From Sulfuriferula multivorans (lineage in GTDB: Bacteria > Pseudomonadota > Gammaproteobacteria > Burkholderiales > Sulfuriferulaceae), in the NCBI RefSeq assembly GCF_003851125.1, contig NZ_BGOW01000014.1:124001-188000 (forward strand): 64,000 nt of DNA. Reading direction: 5' to 3'. A program made the position numbers and the translations under genes. How positions within the stretch are numbered: position 1 is the first letter of the stretch; each line of letters starts with the position of its first letter. The notes below the pieces were generated by a model. It did not search any database. It was not told where the DNA came from and saw only the letters and a list, made by a program, of their open reading frames with translations. Below are positions 18,566 to 27,299 of the stretch, one piece after another.

Positions 18566-18760
18566 ATGGACATGAAATGGTTGAGTTGGTTTGCTTCATA
18601 TGAGAATACCAAGCCGCTGGCGCTGGTGATTCTGTTTGTCACTTTCGTGCTGATTGTGCTGTATGTGTACGGCAGCAAAAAGCGCGGTGAGCGGCTGGAA
18701 ACCTACAAATACATGCCATTCATGGACGATGAATCTGAAAGCAAGGAAGACAAGAAATGA
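18566..18760 (+). CDS. ccoQ: cbb3-type oxidase subunit CcoQ
   Basis: This 64-residue single-helix protein (about residues 16-36, LALVILFVTFVLIVLYVYG) has the CcoQ/FixQ C-terminal pattern KKRGERLETYKYMPFMDDE. CcoQ stabilises the oxidase complex. The stop overlaps the ccoP start by 4 bases. Position between ccoO and ccoP makes the call firm despite the small size. Confidence 0.93.
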   Translation: MDMKWLSWFASYENTKPLALVILFVTFVLIVLYVYGSKKRGERLETYKYMPFMDDESESKEDKK

Positions 18761-19677
18761 GCCAGGAAAAATTACAGTCCCACACGGTACAGACTACCGG
18801 TCACGCATGGGACGGTGACCTGCAGGAATACAACAATCCGATCCCGGACTGGTGGCTTTATGCGTTCTATATTAGCGTGCTCGCGGCGGTTGCATATTGG
18901 TTTACTTATCCCGCGTGGCCGATAGGTAATGGATTTACCACGGGTTTTGATCAGATCACCTACGTTAACGACAAGGGTGTGACCAAGACCACACACTGGA
19001 ATACCCGTGCTCTGCTTATGCATGAAACCAACGAGGCGGTCGCTGCGCAGAAACCCTATTTCGATAAGGTTGCGGCGATGCCGTTTGAACAGATTGCCAA
19101 GAATCCGGAACTCAACAGCTTTGTATTATCCGCAGGCAAACAGTTGTTCTCGGACAACTGCGCAGCCTGCCATCAGCAGGGTGGTGGCGGAAAAATGGAT
19201 TTCGCACCGAATTTGACCGACGACGACTGGCTCTACGGTGGTCATTACGCAAACATTCAGCAGACCATCACCGATGGCCGTCATGGCTACATGCCGCCGT
19301 TTGCCGAGGTGTTGACTGATGCGCAAATGACCCAACTGGCTGATTATGTGTTGAGTCTTTCGCATAACGCCGTAAATCCGGAGAGCGCCAAGGCGGGTGA
19401 CGTGCTGTTTCATTCCGAAACGGCAGCCTGCTACTACTGTCACGGGGTTGATGCCAAAGGTCGCCAGGCACACGGTTCAGCCAACTTGACTGACAGCATC
19501 TGGCTGTGGGCAGACGTGCCCGATGCCAAAACCATACCGCTGAAGGAAGCCGCAGTGAAGAATGTCATTCGTACCGGCCTGAATAAAGGCGTCATGCCTA
19601 GCTGGAAAGATCGACTGTCGGCTGAACAAATCAAGTTGTTGACCGTCTACGTACACGAATTGGGTGGTGGTAAATAA
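18757..19677 (+). CDS. ccoP: cbb3-type cytochrome c oxidase subunit III (diheme cytochrome c)
   Basis: This 306-residue protein has an N-terminal CcoP helix (about residues 30-50, after NNPIPDWWLYAFYISV) and two cytochrome c domains. The heme motifs are CAACH (about residue 138) and CYYCH (about 226). Met ligands are likely in GYMPPF and GVMPSW. It receives electrons from soluble cytochrome c. ATGA overlap with ccoQ; a terminator follows. Confidence 0.97.
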   Translation: MSQEKLQSHTVQTTGHAWDGDLQEYNNPIPDWWLYAFYISVLAAVAYWFTYPAWPIGNGFTTGFDQITYVNDKGVTKTTHWNTRALLMHETNEAVAAQKPYFDKVAAMPFEQIAKNPELNSFVLSAGKQLFSDNCAACHQQGGGGKMDFAPNLTDDDWLYGGHYANIQQTITDGRHGYMPPFAEVLTDAQMTQLADYVLSLSHNAVNPESAKAGDVLFHSETAACYYCHGVDAKGRQAHGSANLTDSIWLWADVPDAKTIPLKEAAVKNVIRTGLNKGVMPSWKDRLSAEQIKLLTVYVHELGGGK

Positions 19678-19728
19678 GTAGCTATTGACCCCTGATCCGG
19701 TTCCGGCCGGTCTCGCGGCCTAAACAAA

Positions 19729-19755
19729 ACCCCTGCCATACTGCGGGGGTTTTTT
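19729..19755 (+). terminator. Terminator after ccoP
   Basis: ACCCCTGC (19729-19736) pairs with GCGGGGGT (19743-19750), with one G-T wobble and a 6-base loop, and a T-run continues to 19755. It lies between ccoP and ccoG, so the structural and assembly genes may be separate transcripts or only partly read through. Confidence 0.78.
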
Positions 19756-19769
19756 CATGGAGAATATGT

Positions 19770-21206
19770 TTGAACGTTGGTATTGAAGAACCGCGGGCGC
19801 TATACCAGAAGCGCATCCCAATTGTTACCCGTTCAGTTAAAGGGCGTTTTCGCAATTTCAAATGGGGTGTGATGGTATTGGCCTATGCGGTGTTCTTCGG
19901 GTTGCCCTGGCTACCCTGGACGCGACATGGCGTGGTTTCCCAAGCGGTCATGTTCGACCTGGCTGAACGCCGCTTCTTCATTTTCGACCTGGTCATGTAT
20001 CCGCAGAATATCTTCTGGCTGGCCTTGTTGTTATTCATTGCCGCCGTTCTGCTCTTTTTTGCCACTTCATTGATAGGCCGTGCATTTTGCGGCTACTTCT
20101 GCTTTCAGACTTTATGGACAGATATATTTATCTGGATTGAAAAGCTGGTGCAGGGTGAGCGTCCCGCGCGTATTCGGTTGCAGCGGCAACCGTGGAACGG
20201 CGAGAAGATTCTCAAACTGGGCGTGACGCACGGTCTGTGGCTGCTGATTTCATTCTGGACCGGTATGACTTTCGTGCTCTACTACGGCTATGCTCCGGAT
20301 CTGCTGGTGCGGTTTTTTACCGGCCACGCAGTCTATGCCGCCTATGTCACGGTATTTTCGCTGACACTCACCACCTACGCCGCGGCAGGCCTGATGCGCG
20401 AGCAAATCTGCGCATATATATGCCCGTATGGGCGCTTCCAGAGTGTGATGTACGACCCCGAAACGCTGGCTGTCGCCTATGACGCCAAGCGGGGTGATGG
20501 CAGCATGGGACGTGCAGCGCCCAGGGCAGAATTGAAAATACACGAAATACGCCAGCAGAAGGGTTATGGCGACTGCATTGATTGCGGGTTCTGCGTGCAG
20601 GTGTGCCCGGCTGGGATCGATATTCGGGACGGCTTGCAATACCGTTGCATATCCTGTGGTTTATGTATTGATGCCTGCAACACCATTATGGATTCGGTGG
20701 GTTATCCGCGCGGCCTGATCCGTTACGATTCGGAAGCCAATCTGGCGCTGCCTGAGCCGGCCAAGCCGCATATTCACTGGAAACGAATTAAGGTTGTGGG
20801 ATATTTCGTGGCTCTCAGCGTTATGACAGGTGCGCTGATATACAGTATCGCCACGCGTACCAATTTCGAACACGATGTGCAGCAAATACGCCAGCCGTTA
20901 TACGTAGTGCTCTCCAATGGCGACATCCGCAATCGTTATCAGATTCATCTCACCAACAAGAGCGGTGCTGATATGGAATATCGCATCAGCACGCAGGGCT
21001 TGCCGCCGGGGGCTCTGGCTATGGATGAGTCGCAGACCGTCAAGGTGCGCAGTGGCAATAGCGTGCTCGTGCAGGCAAGTATCATACTCACGCCGCAGCA
21101 AGTCGGAAAATATCCCCGATTTGATTTTGTGATCACCCCAATATCTGAACCGGATGGGCGGGTGGTAGAGCAGGTAAACTTTTATTCAAGGACGAACGAA
21201 CAATGA
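19770..21206 (+). CDS. ccoG: Cytochrome c oxidase accessory protein CcoG (FixG, ferredoxin-type)
   Basis: This 478-residue membrane protein carries two [4Fe-4S] ferredoxin motifs (CIDCGFCVQVCP at about residues 269-280 and CISCGLCIDAC at about 293-303). It has an NapH-like four-helix N-terminal part with CGYFCFQTLW and ICAYICPYGRFQS, and an Ig-like C-terminal domain. CcoG is thought to reduce copper during cbb3 assembly. The start is a TTG at 19770 with GGAGA upstream; no ATG is in frame nearby. Its stop overlaps the next gene by 4 bases. Confidence 0.95.
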   Translation: MNVGIEEPRALYQKRIPIVTRSVKGRFRNFKWGVMVLAYAVFFGLPWLPWTRHGVVSQAVMFDLAERRFFIFDLVMYPQNIFWLALLLFIAAVLLFFATSLIGRAFCGYFCFQTLWTDIFIWIEKLVQGERPARIRLQRQPWNGEKILKLGVTHGLWLLISFWTGMTFVLYYGYAPDLLVRFFTGHAVYAAYVTVFSLTLTTYAAAGLMREQICAYICPYGRFQSVMYDPETLAVAYDAKRGDGSMGRAAPRAELKIHEIRQQKGYGDCIDCGFCVQVCPAGIDIRDGLQYRCISCGLCIDACNTIMDSVGYPRGLIRYDSEANLALPEPAKPHIHWKRIKVVGYFVALSVMTGALIYSIATRTNFEHDVQQIRQPLYVVLSNGDIRNRYQIHLTNKSGADMEYRISTQGLPPGALAMDESQTVKVRSGNSVLVQASIILTPQQVGKYPRFDFVITPISEPDGRVVEQVNFYSRTNEQ

Positions 21207-21994
21207 GCTTGCTGGAAACGCTGTTTGGCGGCACCGTAATCGTGGTGATATTGCATTGGCTGCTGGGGCGTGCAGGGCTGGCAAATTATTGGCGTGGCGT
21301 GATTTCCGGTGCGGTTCCCACTATCGGTTATGCCGTCTATGCCATTATGAATGGCGATCAGCTTGATGTGATAGCCATTCACGTCGCAATCTATCTCGCC
21401 ACCGCAACTGTACTCAGCCTGCTCGCAAGCGATAAACGCAACTCGGGAAAACGCATGCACTGGGCACCCAAAGCAATGGTCGTGTTCTTCGGATTGCTGA
21501 CGGTGATCGATGGCACATTCGTGGCTGTTTCCACCCAGGGCGTGCCGCCCTGGGTGGCCAGCCTGATCATGCCACGTGCCAAGAATCACCCGGTATATTC
21601 CGGGTTCTCGGGAGTTACCGAGCACGACGAGCAGGCGGCCAAGGCGGTCAACGAGCATCTTAAAACACTCTCGGATGAACAAAAGTTGGGCTGGGACGTA
21701 GAAATGGAAGGCCTGGATACGCTGAAGTCAGGACCGTCAGCAGTGAATAATCTCACCATGCGCTTACATGACAGGCTGAAGCAGCCTATGCAAAATGCCG
21801 TTGTCACCTTGAATTTCTTTCGTCCCGGCTATGTGCAAATGCTTCCTCCACTCCGCCTGCTTGAGGGTAAGCCAGGTGAGTACGGCGGCAGTATCAGTAT
21901 TCCCGGTACCGGCTCGTGGGTGGTCAAGCTGGTGATCGAGGCCAATGGTCAACGCGTCGAGCGCGAACACGATGTGAGCGTGCCTGCCTCCTGA
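21203..21994 (+). CDS. FixH/CcoH-like protein with a long multi-helix N-terminus
   Basis: The C-terminal ~100 residues (NLTMRLHDRLKQPMQNAV onward, with TLNFFRPGY and a terminal beta-rich GEYGGSISIPGTGSW) look like the FixH domain. The first ~130 residues form three or four membrane helices. Ordinary CcoH/FixH is about 150-180 residues with a single helix, so at 263 residues this is an extended form. It sits exactly where ccoH belongs, between ccoG (ATGA overlap) and ccoI. A role in cbb3 assembly is therefore likely. The FixH call is from pattern and context. Confidence 0.75.
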   Translation: MSLLETLFGGTVIVVILHWLLGRAGLANYWRGVISGAVPTIGYAVYAIMNGDQLDVIAIHVAIYLATATVLSLLASDKRNSGKRMHWAPKAMVVFFGLLTVIDGTFVAVSTQGVPPWVASLIMPRAKNHPVYSGFSGVTEHDEQAAKAVNEHLKTLSDEQKLGWDVEMEGLDTLKSGPSAVNNLTMRLHDRLKQPMQNAVVTLNFFRPGYVQMLPPLRLLEGKPGEYGGSISIPGTGSWVVKLVIEANGQRVEREHDVSVPAS

Positions 21995-22001
21995 GTAATG
22001 C

Positions 22002-24413
22002 ATGACGGCATCTGAATCTTGCTATCACTGTGGTCAGGCCGTCCCTGGCGGCGCAGAATTTAGCGTTAACATCGCACGCCAGTCGCGCGCTATGTGCTGT
22101 CGTGGTTGTCAGGCAGTCGCCCAGGCGATTGTGGACAATGGTCTAAGCGAGTATTACTCGAATCGCACTGCTTTGCCGGGGCAAGGGCATGAAATATTGC
22201 CGGATGAGCTGAAAAAGCTTGCCCTGTACGATCATCCGGATATCCAGCGCAGCTTTGTGATCGACAGCGGCGTGAATCAGCGCGAAGCGGTGCTGATCCT
22301 GGAAGGAATCACCTGCGCTGCCTGTGTCTGGCTAAACGAACGCCATCTCAAACAACTGCCGGGCGTGAACTCGGTACAGGTTAATTACGCTAATCATCGT
22401 GCCAGGATTGCCTGGGATAGCCGTGAAATCTCCCTGTCGCGCATCCTCCAGGAAATCCAGTTGCTTGGCTATAACGCGCATCCCTACAGCGCTTTGCAAG
22501 CCGATGCGTTGCGCCAATCCAGGCGTAAAAAGGATTTGCAGAGGCTTGCCATTGCCGGGATAGGCGCGGCGCAGACGATGATGTTGTCGGTCGGTCTCTA
22601 CGCAGGGAACTGGGATGGCATTGCTCCCAGTACAGTGGTGCTGCTGCGCTGGTTCGGTCTGCTGCTGACGCTGCCGGTGGTGACGTTCTCTGCCATGCCG
22701 TTCTATCGCGCAGCATGGAGTGGCATCAAGTCCAGGCATCTGAATATGGATGTGCCGGTGGCGCTGGCGATTATTACAGCATTCATCGGGAGCGTGTGGG
22801 TCACCCTGTTCGGTGGAGCGCATGTTTATTACGATTCTATCGGCATGTTTACCCTGTTCCTGCTGGGTACGCGTTTGCTGGAAGCTGGCGCCCGCGGAAA
22901 GTCGATTGAATCGGCAGAAAACCTGCTCAAGCTTCAGCCCACCATGGCCATCCGGTTGCGGGCTGGCCTGCAAGAATATGTACCGGTGCTGGATCTGCTG
23001 CGCGGTGACAGTATCCTGGCCAAACCGGGTGAGACGATCGCAGCGGATGGCACGGTTGCGGAAGGGATGTCGACGGTAGATGAAGCGCTATTGACCGGCG
23101 AACCGCGTCCGGTGCTTAAAAAGCCTGGCGATAGCGTGATCGCCGGCAGCATTAATCTGGAAGGCCCGCTCACATTGACAGTGACTGGCGTGGGTGAAAA
23201 TACCGTCCTGGCTGGCATTGTACGTATGGTGGATAAGGCGCAGGCCGAAAAACCGCATATCGCCACACTCGCGGATCGCACCGCTTCCTGGTTCACGCTT
23301 GCACTGCTTGTTTTTACCGCTGTGGTCGGGCTGGCGTGGCTATTCATAGACCGCACGCAGGTGCTGGATATCGTACTGGCAGTGCTGGTGGTGACTTGCC
23401 CCTGCGCATTGTCGCTGGCAGTACCGGCTGCACTGGCAGCGGCAGGCTCACATCTCATTAAACGCGGTATTCTGGTGACGCGCGGCCATGCATTGGAAAC
23501 ACTGGCACGAGTGAATCATGTGGTATTCGACAAGACCGGGACGCTGACGCAAGGTAAACCGGCGGTGATGGATGTGATTGTTCTAGCAGATTTGACCGCG
23601 GCGCAGTGTGATGTGCTGGCTGCGAGTCTCGAGCAAGCCTCGGAACACCCGTTGGCAGCGGCATTCAAGGGGCGCGTATTGGCGTCTGATTTACCGGCCG
23701 TGCAAGCGGCACGAAATCACCCGGGACAAGGTGTGTCCGGTGTAGTGGATGGGCAAACTTATTCTCTGGGTAATCAGGATTTTTCGCCTGCAAGCCGTAT
23801 CCTGGCTGAGAATTATTCCACCCGCTATCCCGGTGCAACTTTGGTATGGCTGTGTGATGCGACGCGAGCGCTGGCCGTGTTTGTACTGGAAGATCCGTTG
23901 CGGGATGATGCCAGGCAGACAATTGCGACACTCAGGACGCGTGGCATTGGCATCAGTATTTTAAGTGGAGATAACGAAACCACCGTGCGCCATGTCGGCG
24001 CTGCGCTGGGTGTCAGCGATCTCCACTGGCAGCAAAAACCTCAGGACAAACTGGCTGTTTTGCAGGCGATACAACGCGATGGCGCTATCGTCGCGATGGT
24101 GGGGGATGGCATCAACGATGCGCCAGTCCTGGCTGCGGCCCAGGTATCGTTTGCCATGGCGGCGGGCACTAACGTGGCCAACCAGAGTAGCGACATCGTT
24201 TTGCTCTCCAACCGCTTGGACGATGTGCCGCAGGCACTGGAAACGGGACGTGACACGTTGGGAGTGATGCGCCAGAACCTGTTCTGGGCGGTGGCGTATA
24301 ATGTGATCGCATTACCTTTTGCCGCGCTCGGTTATGTCTCGCCGTGGCTGGCAGCGCTGGGTATGTCCATCAGTTCCATGGTGGTGGTGTTGAACGCTTT
24401 GAGGTTAAGATGA
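22002..24413 (+). CDS. ccoI: Copper-exporting P1B-type ATPase of the cbb3 assembly set
   Basis: This 803-residue P-type ATPase delivers copper to cbb3 oxidase. The N-terminal Cys-rich region (CYHCGQ, MCCRGCQA) precedes an HMA-like domain with GITCAACVW. Membrane motif C466-P-C468, phosphorylated D510 in FDKTGTLTQGK and MVGDGINDAPVLAAA are all present. The gene lies between the FixH-like gene and ccoS, the standard ccoGHIS order, which favours CcoI over a detoxifying CopA. Confidence 0.95.
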   Translation: MTASESCYHCGQAVPGGAEFSVNIARQSRAMCCRGCQAVAQAIVDNGLSEYYSNRTALPGQGHEILPDELKKLALYDHPDIQRSFVIDSGVNQREAVLILEGITCAACVWLNERHLKQLPGVNSVQVNYANHRARIAWDSREISLSRILQEIQLLGYNAHPYSALQADALRQSRRKKDLQRLAIAGIGAAQTMMLSVGLYAGNWDGIAPSTVVLLRWFGLLLTLPVVTFSAMPFYRAAWSGIKSRHLNMDVPVALAIITAFIGSVWVTLFGGAHVYYDSIGMFTLFLLGTRLLEAGARGKSIESAENLLKLQPTMAIRLRAGLQEYVPVLDLLRGDSILAKPGETIAADGTVAEGMSTVDEALLTGEPRPVLKKPGDSVIAGSINLEGPLTLTVTGVGENTVLAGIVRMVDKAQAEKPHIATLADRTASWFTLALLVFTAVVGLAWLFIDRTQVLDIVLAVLVVTCPCALSLAVPAALAAAGSHLIKRGILVTRGHALETLARVNHVVFDKTGTLTQGKPAVMDVIVLADLTAAQCDVLAASLEQASEHPLAAAFKGRVLASDLPAVQAARNHPGQGVSGVVDGQTYSLGNQDFSPASRILAENYSTRYPGATLVWLCDATRALAVFVLEDPLRDDARQTIATLRTRGIGISILSGDNETTVRHVGAALGVSDLHWQQKPQDKLAVLQAIQRDGAIVAMVGDGINDAPVLAAAQVSFAMAAGTNVANQSSDIVLLSNRLDDVPQALETGRDTLGVMRQNLFWAVAYNVIALPFAALGYVSPWLAALGMSISSMVVVLNALRLR

Positions 24414-24595
24414 CATCTACATTGGTATTTCTGCTGGGTTTGACGGTCATATTTATTTTATTGATTGGTTTCGGTATTTTCTGGGCAATCAAAAGCGGCC
24501 AGTTCGAAGATATGGAAGGGCCGGCACAACGCATCCTGATGGATGAGGATGACCCGATGCTGCCGTCGAATCAATTGAGCGACAAAACGAAATAG
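24410..24595 (+). CDS. ccoS: cbb3 oxidase maturation protein CcoS
   Basis: This 61-residue protein has one N-terminal helix (about residues 4-27) and the CcoS signature WAIKSGQFEDMEGPAQRIL followed by an acidic DEDDP. CcoS is needed for heme and copper insertion into cbb3 oxidase. It starts at ATG 24410 in an ATGA overlap with ccoI; a longer upstream frame is not supported. Confidence 0.93.
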   Translation: MTSTLVFLLGLTVIFILLIGFGIFWAIKSGQFEDMEGPAQRILMDEDDPMLPSNQLSDKTK

Positions 24596-24638
24596 TTTAA
24601 AATGGATTCAATTTTATATATTCATGTAAGGATGGATC

Positions 24639-24740
24639 ATGACTCAGCTGTTCAATAAAACCAATCTGCCGATGACCGTTATCGTGAGTCTCATTGTGTT
24701 TGCCTGGCTCAGCTTCTTCTCGGTTCTCCTGTTTGCGTGA
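24639..24740 (+). CDS. 33-residue single-helix membrane peptide after ccoS
   Basis: ATG 24639 opens a frame of 33 codons ending in TGA at 24738-24740. It has a GTAAGGA ribosome site 6-7 bases upstream. The product is a polar start (TQLFNKTN) followed by one hydrophobic helix (TVIVSLIVFAWLSFFSVLLF). A strong terminator follows directly. Size and topology resemble tiny oxidase subunits such as CcoM of Pseudomonas, but I cannot show homology. Being the last gene of the cbb3 assembly run is the only functional hint. Confidence 0.6.
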   Translation: MTQLFNKTNLPMTVIVSLIVFAWLSFFSVLLFA

Positions 24741-24752
24741 CACGCAAATGTG

Positions 24753-24792
24753 ACCCATAAAAAACCCCGCAAATGCGGGGTTTTTTATGGGT
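24753..24792. terminator. Bidirectional terminator between the cco genes and rpoH
   Basis: An 18-base perfect inverted repeat (24753-24770 with 24775-24792) has a 4-base AAAT loop. The GC core CCCCGC/GCGGGG is flanked by A-runs and T-runs, so it can end transcripts from both sides: the plus-strand cco genes and minus-strand rpoH. Confidence 0.9.
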
Positions 24793-24813
24793 CAGGGCAA
24801 ATCTGATAACAAC

Positions 24814-25662
24814 TTAAACCAGCGCAGCCTTCATTTTCTGAAATGCCTTTTGTTCGATCTGACGTACACGCTCGGCAGAAATATTATATTCCGCAGCCAG
24901 GTCGTGCAGGGTGGCGTTTTCATCTTCACGCAACCAGCGTGCTTCGACGATGTGGCGACTGCGAGCATCCAGACTGCCCAGTGCAGACATCAGGCCCGTA
25001 CTAGTGCGCTGTTCGTTTTCGTTACGCGCCAGAATCTTCGATGGTTCATCTTCGGCATTACTCAGATATGCCAAGGGGCCATAACCGTCCTCACCGTCTT
25101 CGCCCAAAGGCTCCAGCGTAACGTCCTGCCCGGAAAATCGCGCCTCCATTTCCAGCACTTCTTCGCGCTTTACGCCCAGTTCCTTAGCCATGGCGCTGGC
25201 CTCGTCCGGACTCAGGCTATTGAGACCGGTCTTGTGACTGCGCAGGTTGAAAAACAGTTTGCGCTGGCCTTTAGTCGTGGCGATTTTTACCATGCGCCAA
25301 TTGCGCAGAATGTATTCGTGCATTTCAGCCTTGATCCAGTGCATGGCAAATGACACCAATCGCACACCGCGTTCCGGGTCGAAGCGTTTGACCGCTTTCA
25401 TCAGGCCAATGTTACCTTCCTGAATCAGGTCGGCCTGGGGTAATCCGTAGCCGACGTATTTGCGGGCGATACTTACCACCACGCGTAAGTGTGACATCAC
25501 CAGGTGGCCGGCTGCTTCCAGATCGTTATCGTCACGCAGGCGTCGTCCCAGTGAAATTTCTTCTTCCAGGCTCAACATCGGATAGCTATTGATGGTGTGG
25601 ATATAGCTGTCCAGACTGCTGGCACTGTTGCTTAATGCTGGCAATGCAAAAGTAGGTGACAT
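24814..25662 (-). CDS. rpoH: RNA polymerase sigma-32 (heat-shock) factor
   Basis: This 282-residue sigma factor directs RNA polymerase to heat-shock promoters. Region 2 contains DLIQEGNIGLMKAVKRFDP and VSFAMHWIKAEMHEYI. The RpoH box QRKLFFNLR, diagnostic for sigma-32, follows. Region 4 ends with NISAERVRQIEQKAFQKMK. The RBS is AAGGAGG. It is the last gene of ftsY-ftsE-ftsX-rpoH, as in many proteobacteria. A CIRCE palindrome lies 25 bases before the ATG, suggesting repression by HrcA. Confidence 0.97.
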   Translation of the reverse strand: MSPTFALPALSNSASSLDSYIHTINSYPMLSLEEEISLGRRLRDDNDLEAAGHLVMSHLRVVVSIARKYVGYGLPQADLIQEGNIGLMKAVKRFDPERGVRLVSFAMHWIKAEMHEYILRNWRMVKIATTKGQRKLFFNLRSHKTGLNSLSPDEASAMAKELGVKREEVLEMEARFSGQDVTLEPLGEDGEDGYGPLAYLSNAEDEPSKILARNENEQRTSTGLMSALGSLDARSRHIVEARWLREDENATLHDLAAEYNISAERVRQIEQKAFQKMKAALV

Positions 25663-25686
25663 GGCATATTCCTCCTTGAATCCATT

Positions 25687-25713
25687 CTAGCACTCTACAT
25701 AAGAGAGTGCTAA
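25687..25713. promoter_or_regulatory. CIRCE element (HrcA operator) upstream of rpoH
   Basis: TAGCACTC (25688-25695), a 9-base spacer and GAGTGCTAA (25705-25713) match the CIRCE consensus TTAGCACTC-N9-GAGTGCTAA, with only the first T replaced by C. It lies 25-51 bases upstream of the rpoH ATG, where it would overlap the promoter or transcript start. The HrcA gene itself is not in the window. Confidence 0.88.
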
Positions 25714-25740
25714 TCATGTAAAGTTCACCGGATTTCTTGA

Positions 25741-26649
25741 TTATCTGGATTCTATCAGGCGCAGACTGCGGTTCACCGCCAGATAAGCGCCCAGCCAGCC
25801 CAGTGCGGCGGCAATCGCCAGCAGTATTGCCACTTCTATCAACCCGAGGCCGGTCAAATGAAAGCTTGAGGCGTAGAGTGCGGCCAACTTGCTGGCCTGC
25901 TGGTCGAGCAGCAGCACAGAAACCACTAGAATCAACCAGGCAATGAGTCCGCCAAATAGTCCCTGTACTACGCCGAAATACAGGAATGGACGACGTATAT
26001 AGCGGTCGGTGGCACCGATCAGTCGACTGACTTCAATTTCCTCGCGACGGGTAAGAATTTGCAGTCGGATGGTATTTCCGGATACGGCTACCAGCGCAGC
26101 GCCCAGCAGGCTTGCCAGTACCCATACGAGATCGCGGCCCAAACCTAGCAGAGCGGTGAGGCGCTGCGCCCACTGACTGTCATCCCGGACTTCGGCGATC
26201 TGCGGCCAGCCGCGAATAGCAGCGGCGATACGCGCCATATTTTGGGCGTCGGCTTGCGCAGGGACGATGATCCAGGCATCCGGCAACGGATTGTCAGTCA
26301 AGCCCGCAGTCAAGTCGCTGACGCCGGCTTGCTTCGACAAAGCTGCCAGCGCCTGCGCACGTGGTACGAAGTGAAAACCGGCTAAATCGGTGCGTGCCTG
26401 CAGGCGTTGGCGTATCACGGTGATATCGGCATCGTTCGCGTTCTGTTGCATGAAAACGCTGATCTCGGGTTGAGCGGGCAGATCAGCGGCCAGCCGGGTG
26501 ATGTTTTGAAGTAATACAAACAGTCCTGCCGGCAGGCTTAATGCGACGCCGATAGCGATAATGGCAAACAGGGTAGCGTAAGGGGCTTTCCCCATGCGCG
26601 CCAGGGTTGCGATGAGTGCCTGGCGATGGTGCGCGAGCCAGGTCATCAT
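25741..26649 (-). CDS. ftsX: Cell division protein FtsX
   Basis: This 302-residue protein has an N-terminal helix, a large periplasmic loop (about residues 50-170) and three C-terminal helices in the FtsX permease layout. The cytoplasmic NTIRLQILTRREEIEVSRLIGATDRYIRRPF segment (core EEIEVSRLIGAT) is the signature. FtsX pairs with FtsE to control peptidoglycan hydrolases at the septum. The start overlaps ftsE by 4 bases. Confidence 0.95.
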   Translation of the reverse strand: MMTWLAHHRQALIATLARMGKAPYATLFAIIAIGVALSLPAGLFVLLQNITRLAADLPAQPEISVFMQQNANDADITVIRQRLQARTDLAGFHFVPRAQALAALSKQAGVSDLTAGLTDNPLPDAWIIVPAQADAQNMARIAAAIRGWPQIAEVRDDSQWAQRLTALLGLGRDLVWVLASLLGAALVAVSGNTIRLQILTRREEIEVSRLIGATDRYIRRPFLYFGVVQGLFGGLIAWLILVVSVLLLDQQASKLAALYASSFHLTGLGLIEVAILLAIAAALGWLGAYLAVNRSLRLIESR

Positions 26650-27299
26650 GACAGTAATGCCCCGTGTTCGAGATGGATTACCCGGCTACCATAGGCGCTG
26701 ATGGCGTTTTCATCGTGTGAGGCAATGACCAGTGTGACACCCACCTGGTTGAATGCCTTGAACATGTCCATGATGTCGCGTGCGTAATCTGCATCCAGGT
26801 TGCCGGTGGGTTCATCGGCCAATACCAGGCTGGGGCGCGACACCACGGCGCGGGCAATACACAGGCGCTGTTGCTCGCCTCCGGAAAGGGTGATGGGGTT
26901 GGCCTTTTCGCGTTTGAGCAGGCCAACCTTGTCGAGTGCCGCGCGTGCGCGGCCAGCTGCCTCGTGGCGCGGAAACCCGGCGATCTGTAAAGGCAGGAGC
27001 ACGTTCTGCATGACGCTGCGGTCGAATAACAATTTGTGATCCTGAAATATCAGGCCGATATTGCGGCGCAGATAGGGAATTGCAGCGCGGCGCATTTTGC
27101 CGACATTCTGACTATTGACCGTCACGGTTCCTAGCGTAGGGCGTTCAATAGCAGCGATAAGTTTAAGCAGTGTGGATTTGCCTGCACCCGAGTGGCCGGA
27201 GAGAAATACCATTTCGCCGCTGGCGATTTCAAAGGAAGCATTGGACAGGGCCTCATGACCGCCTGGATAGCGCTTGGTCACGGCATCAAAACGAATCAT
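26646..27299 (-). CDS. ftsE: Cell division ATP-binding protein FtsE
   Basis: This 217-residue ABC ATPase has Walker [10 protein letters not shown] (about residues 35-43), the signature [14 protein letters not shown] and Walker [13 protein letters not shown]. FtsE energises FtsX at the divisome. The start overlaps ftsY by 4 bases and the stop overlaps ftsX by 4, a tight operon. Confidence 0.97.
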   Translation of the reverse strand: MIRFDAVTKRYPGGHEALSNASFEIASGEMVFLSGHSGAGKSTLLKLIAAIERPTLGTVTVNSQNVGKMRRAAIPYLRRNIGLIFQDHKLLFDRSVMQNVLLPLQIAGFPRHEAAGRARAALDKVGLLKREKANPITLSGGEQQRLCIARAVVSRPSLVLADEPTGNLDADYARDIMDMFKAFNQVGVTLVIASHDENAISAYGSRVIHLEHGALLS

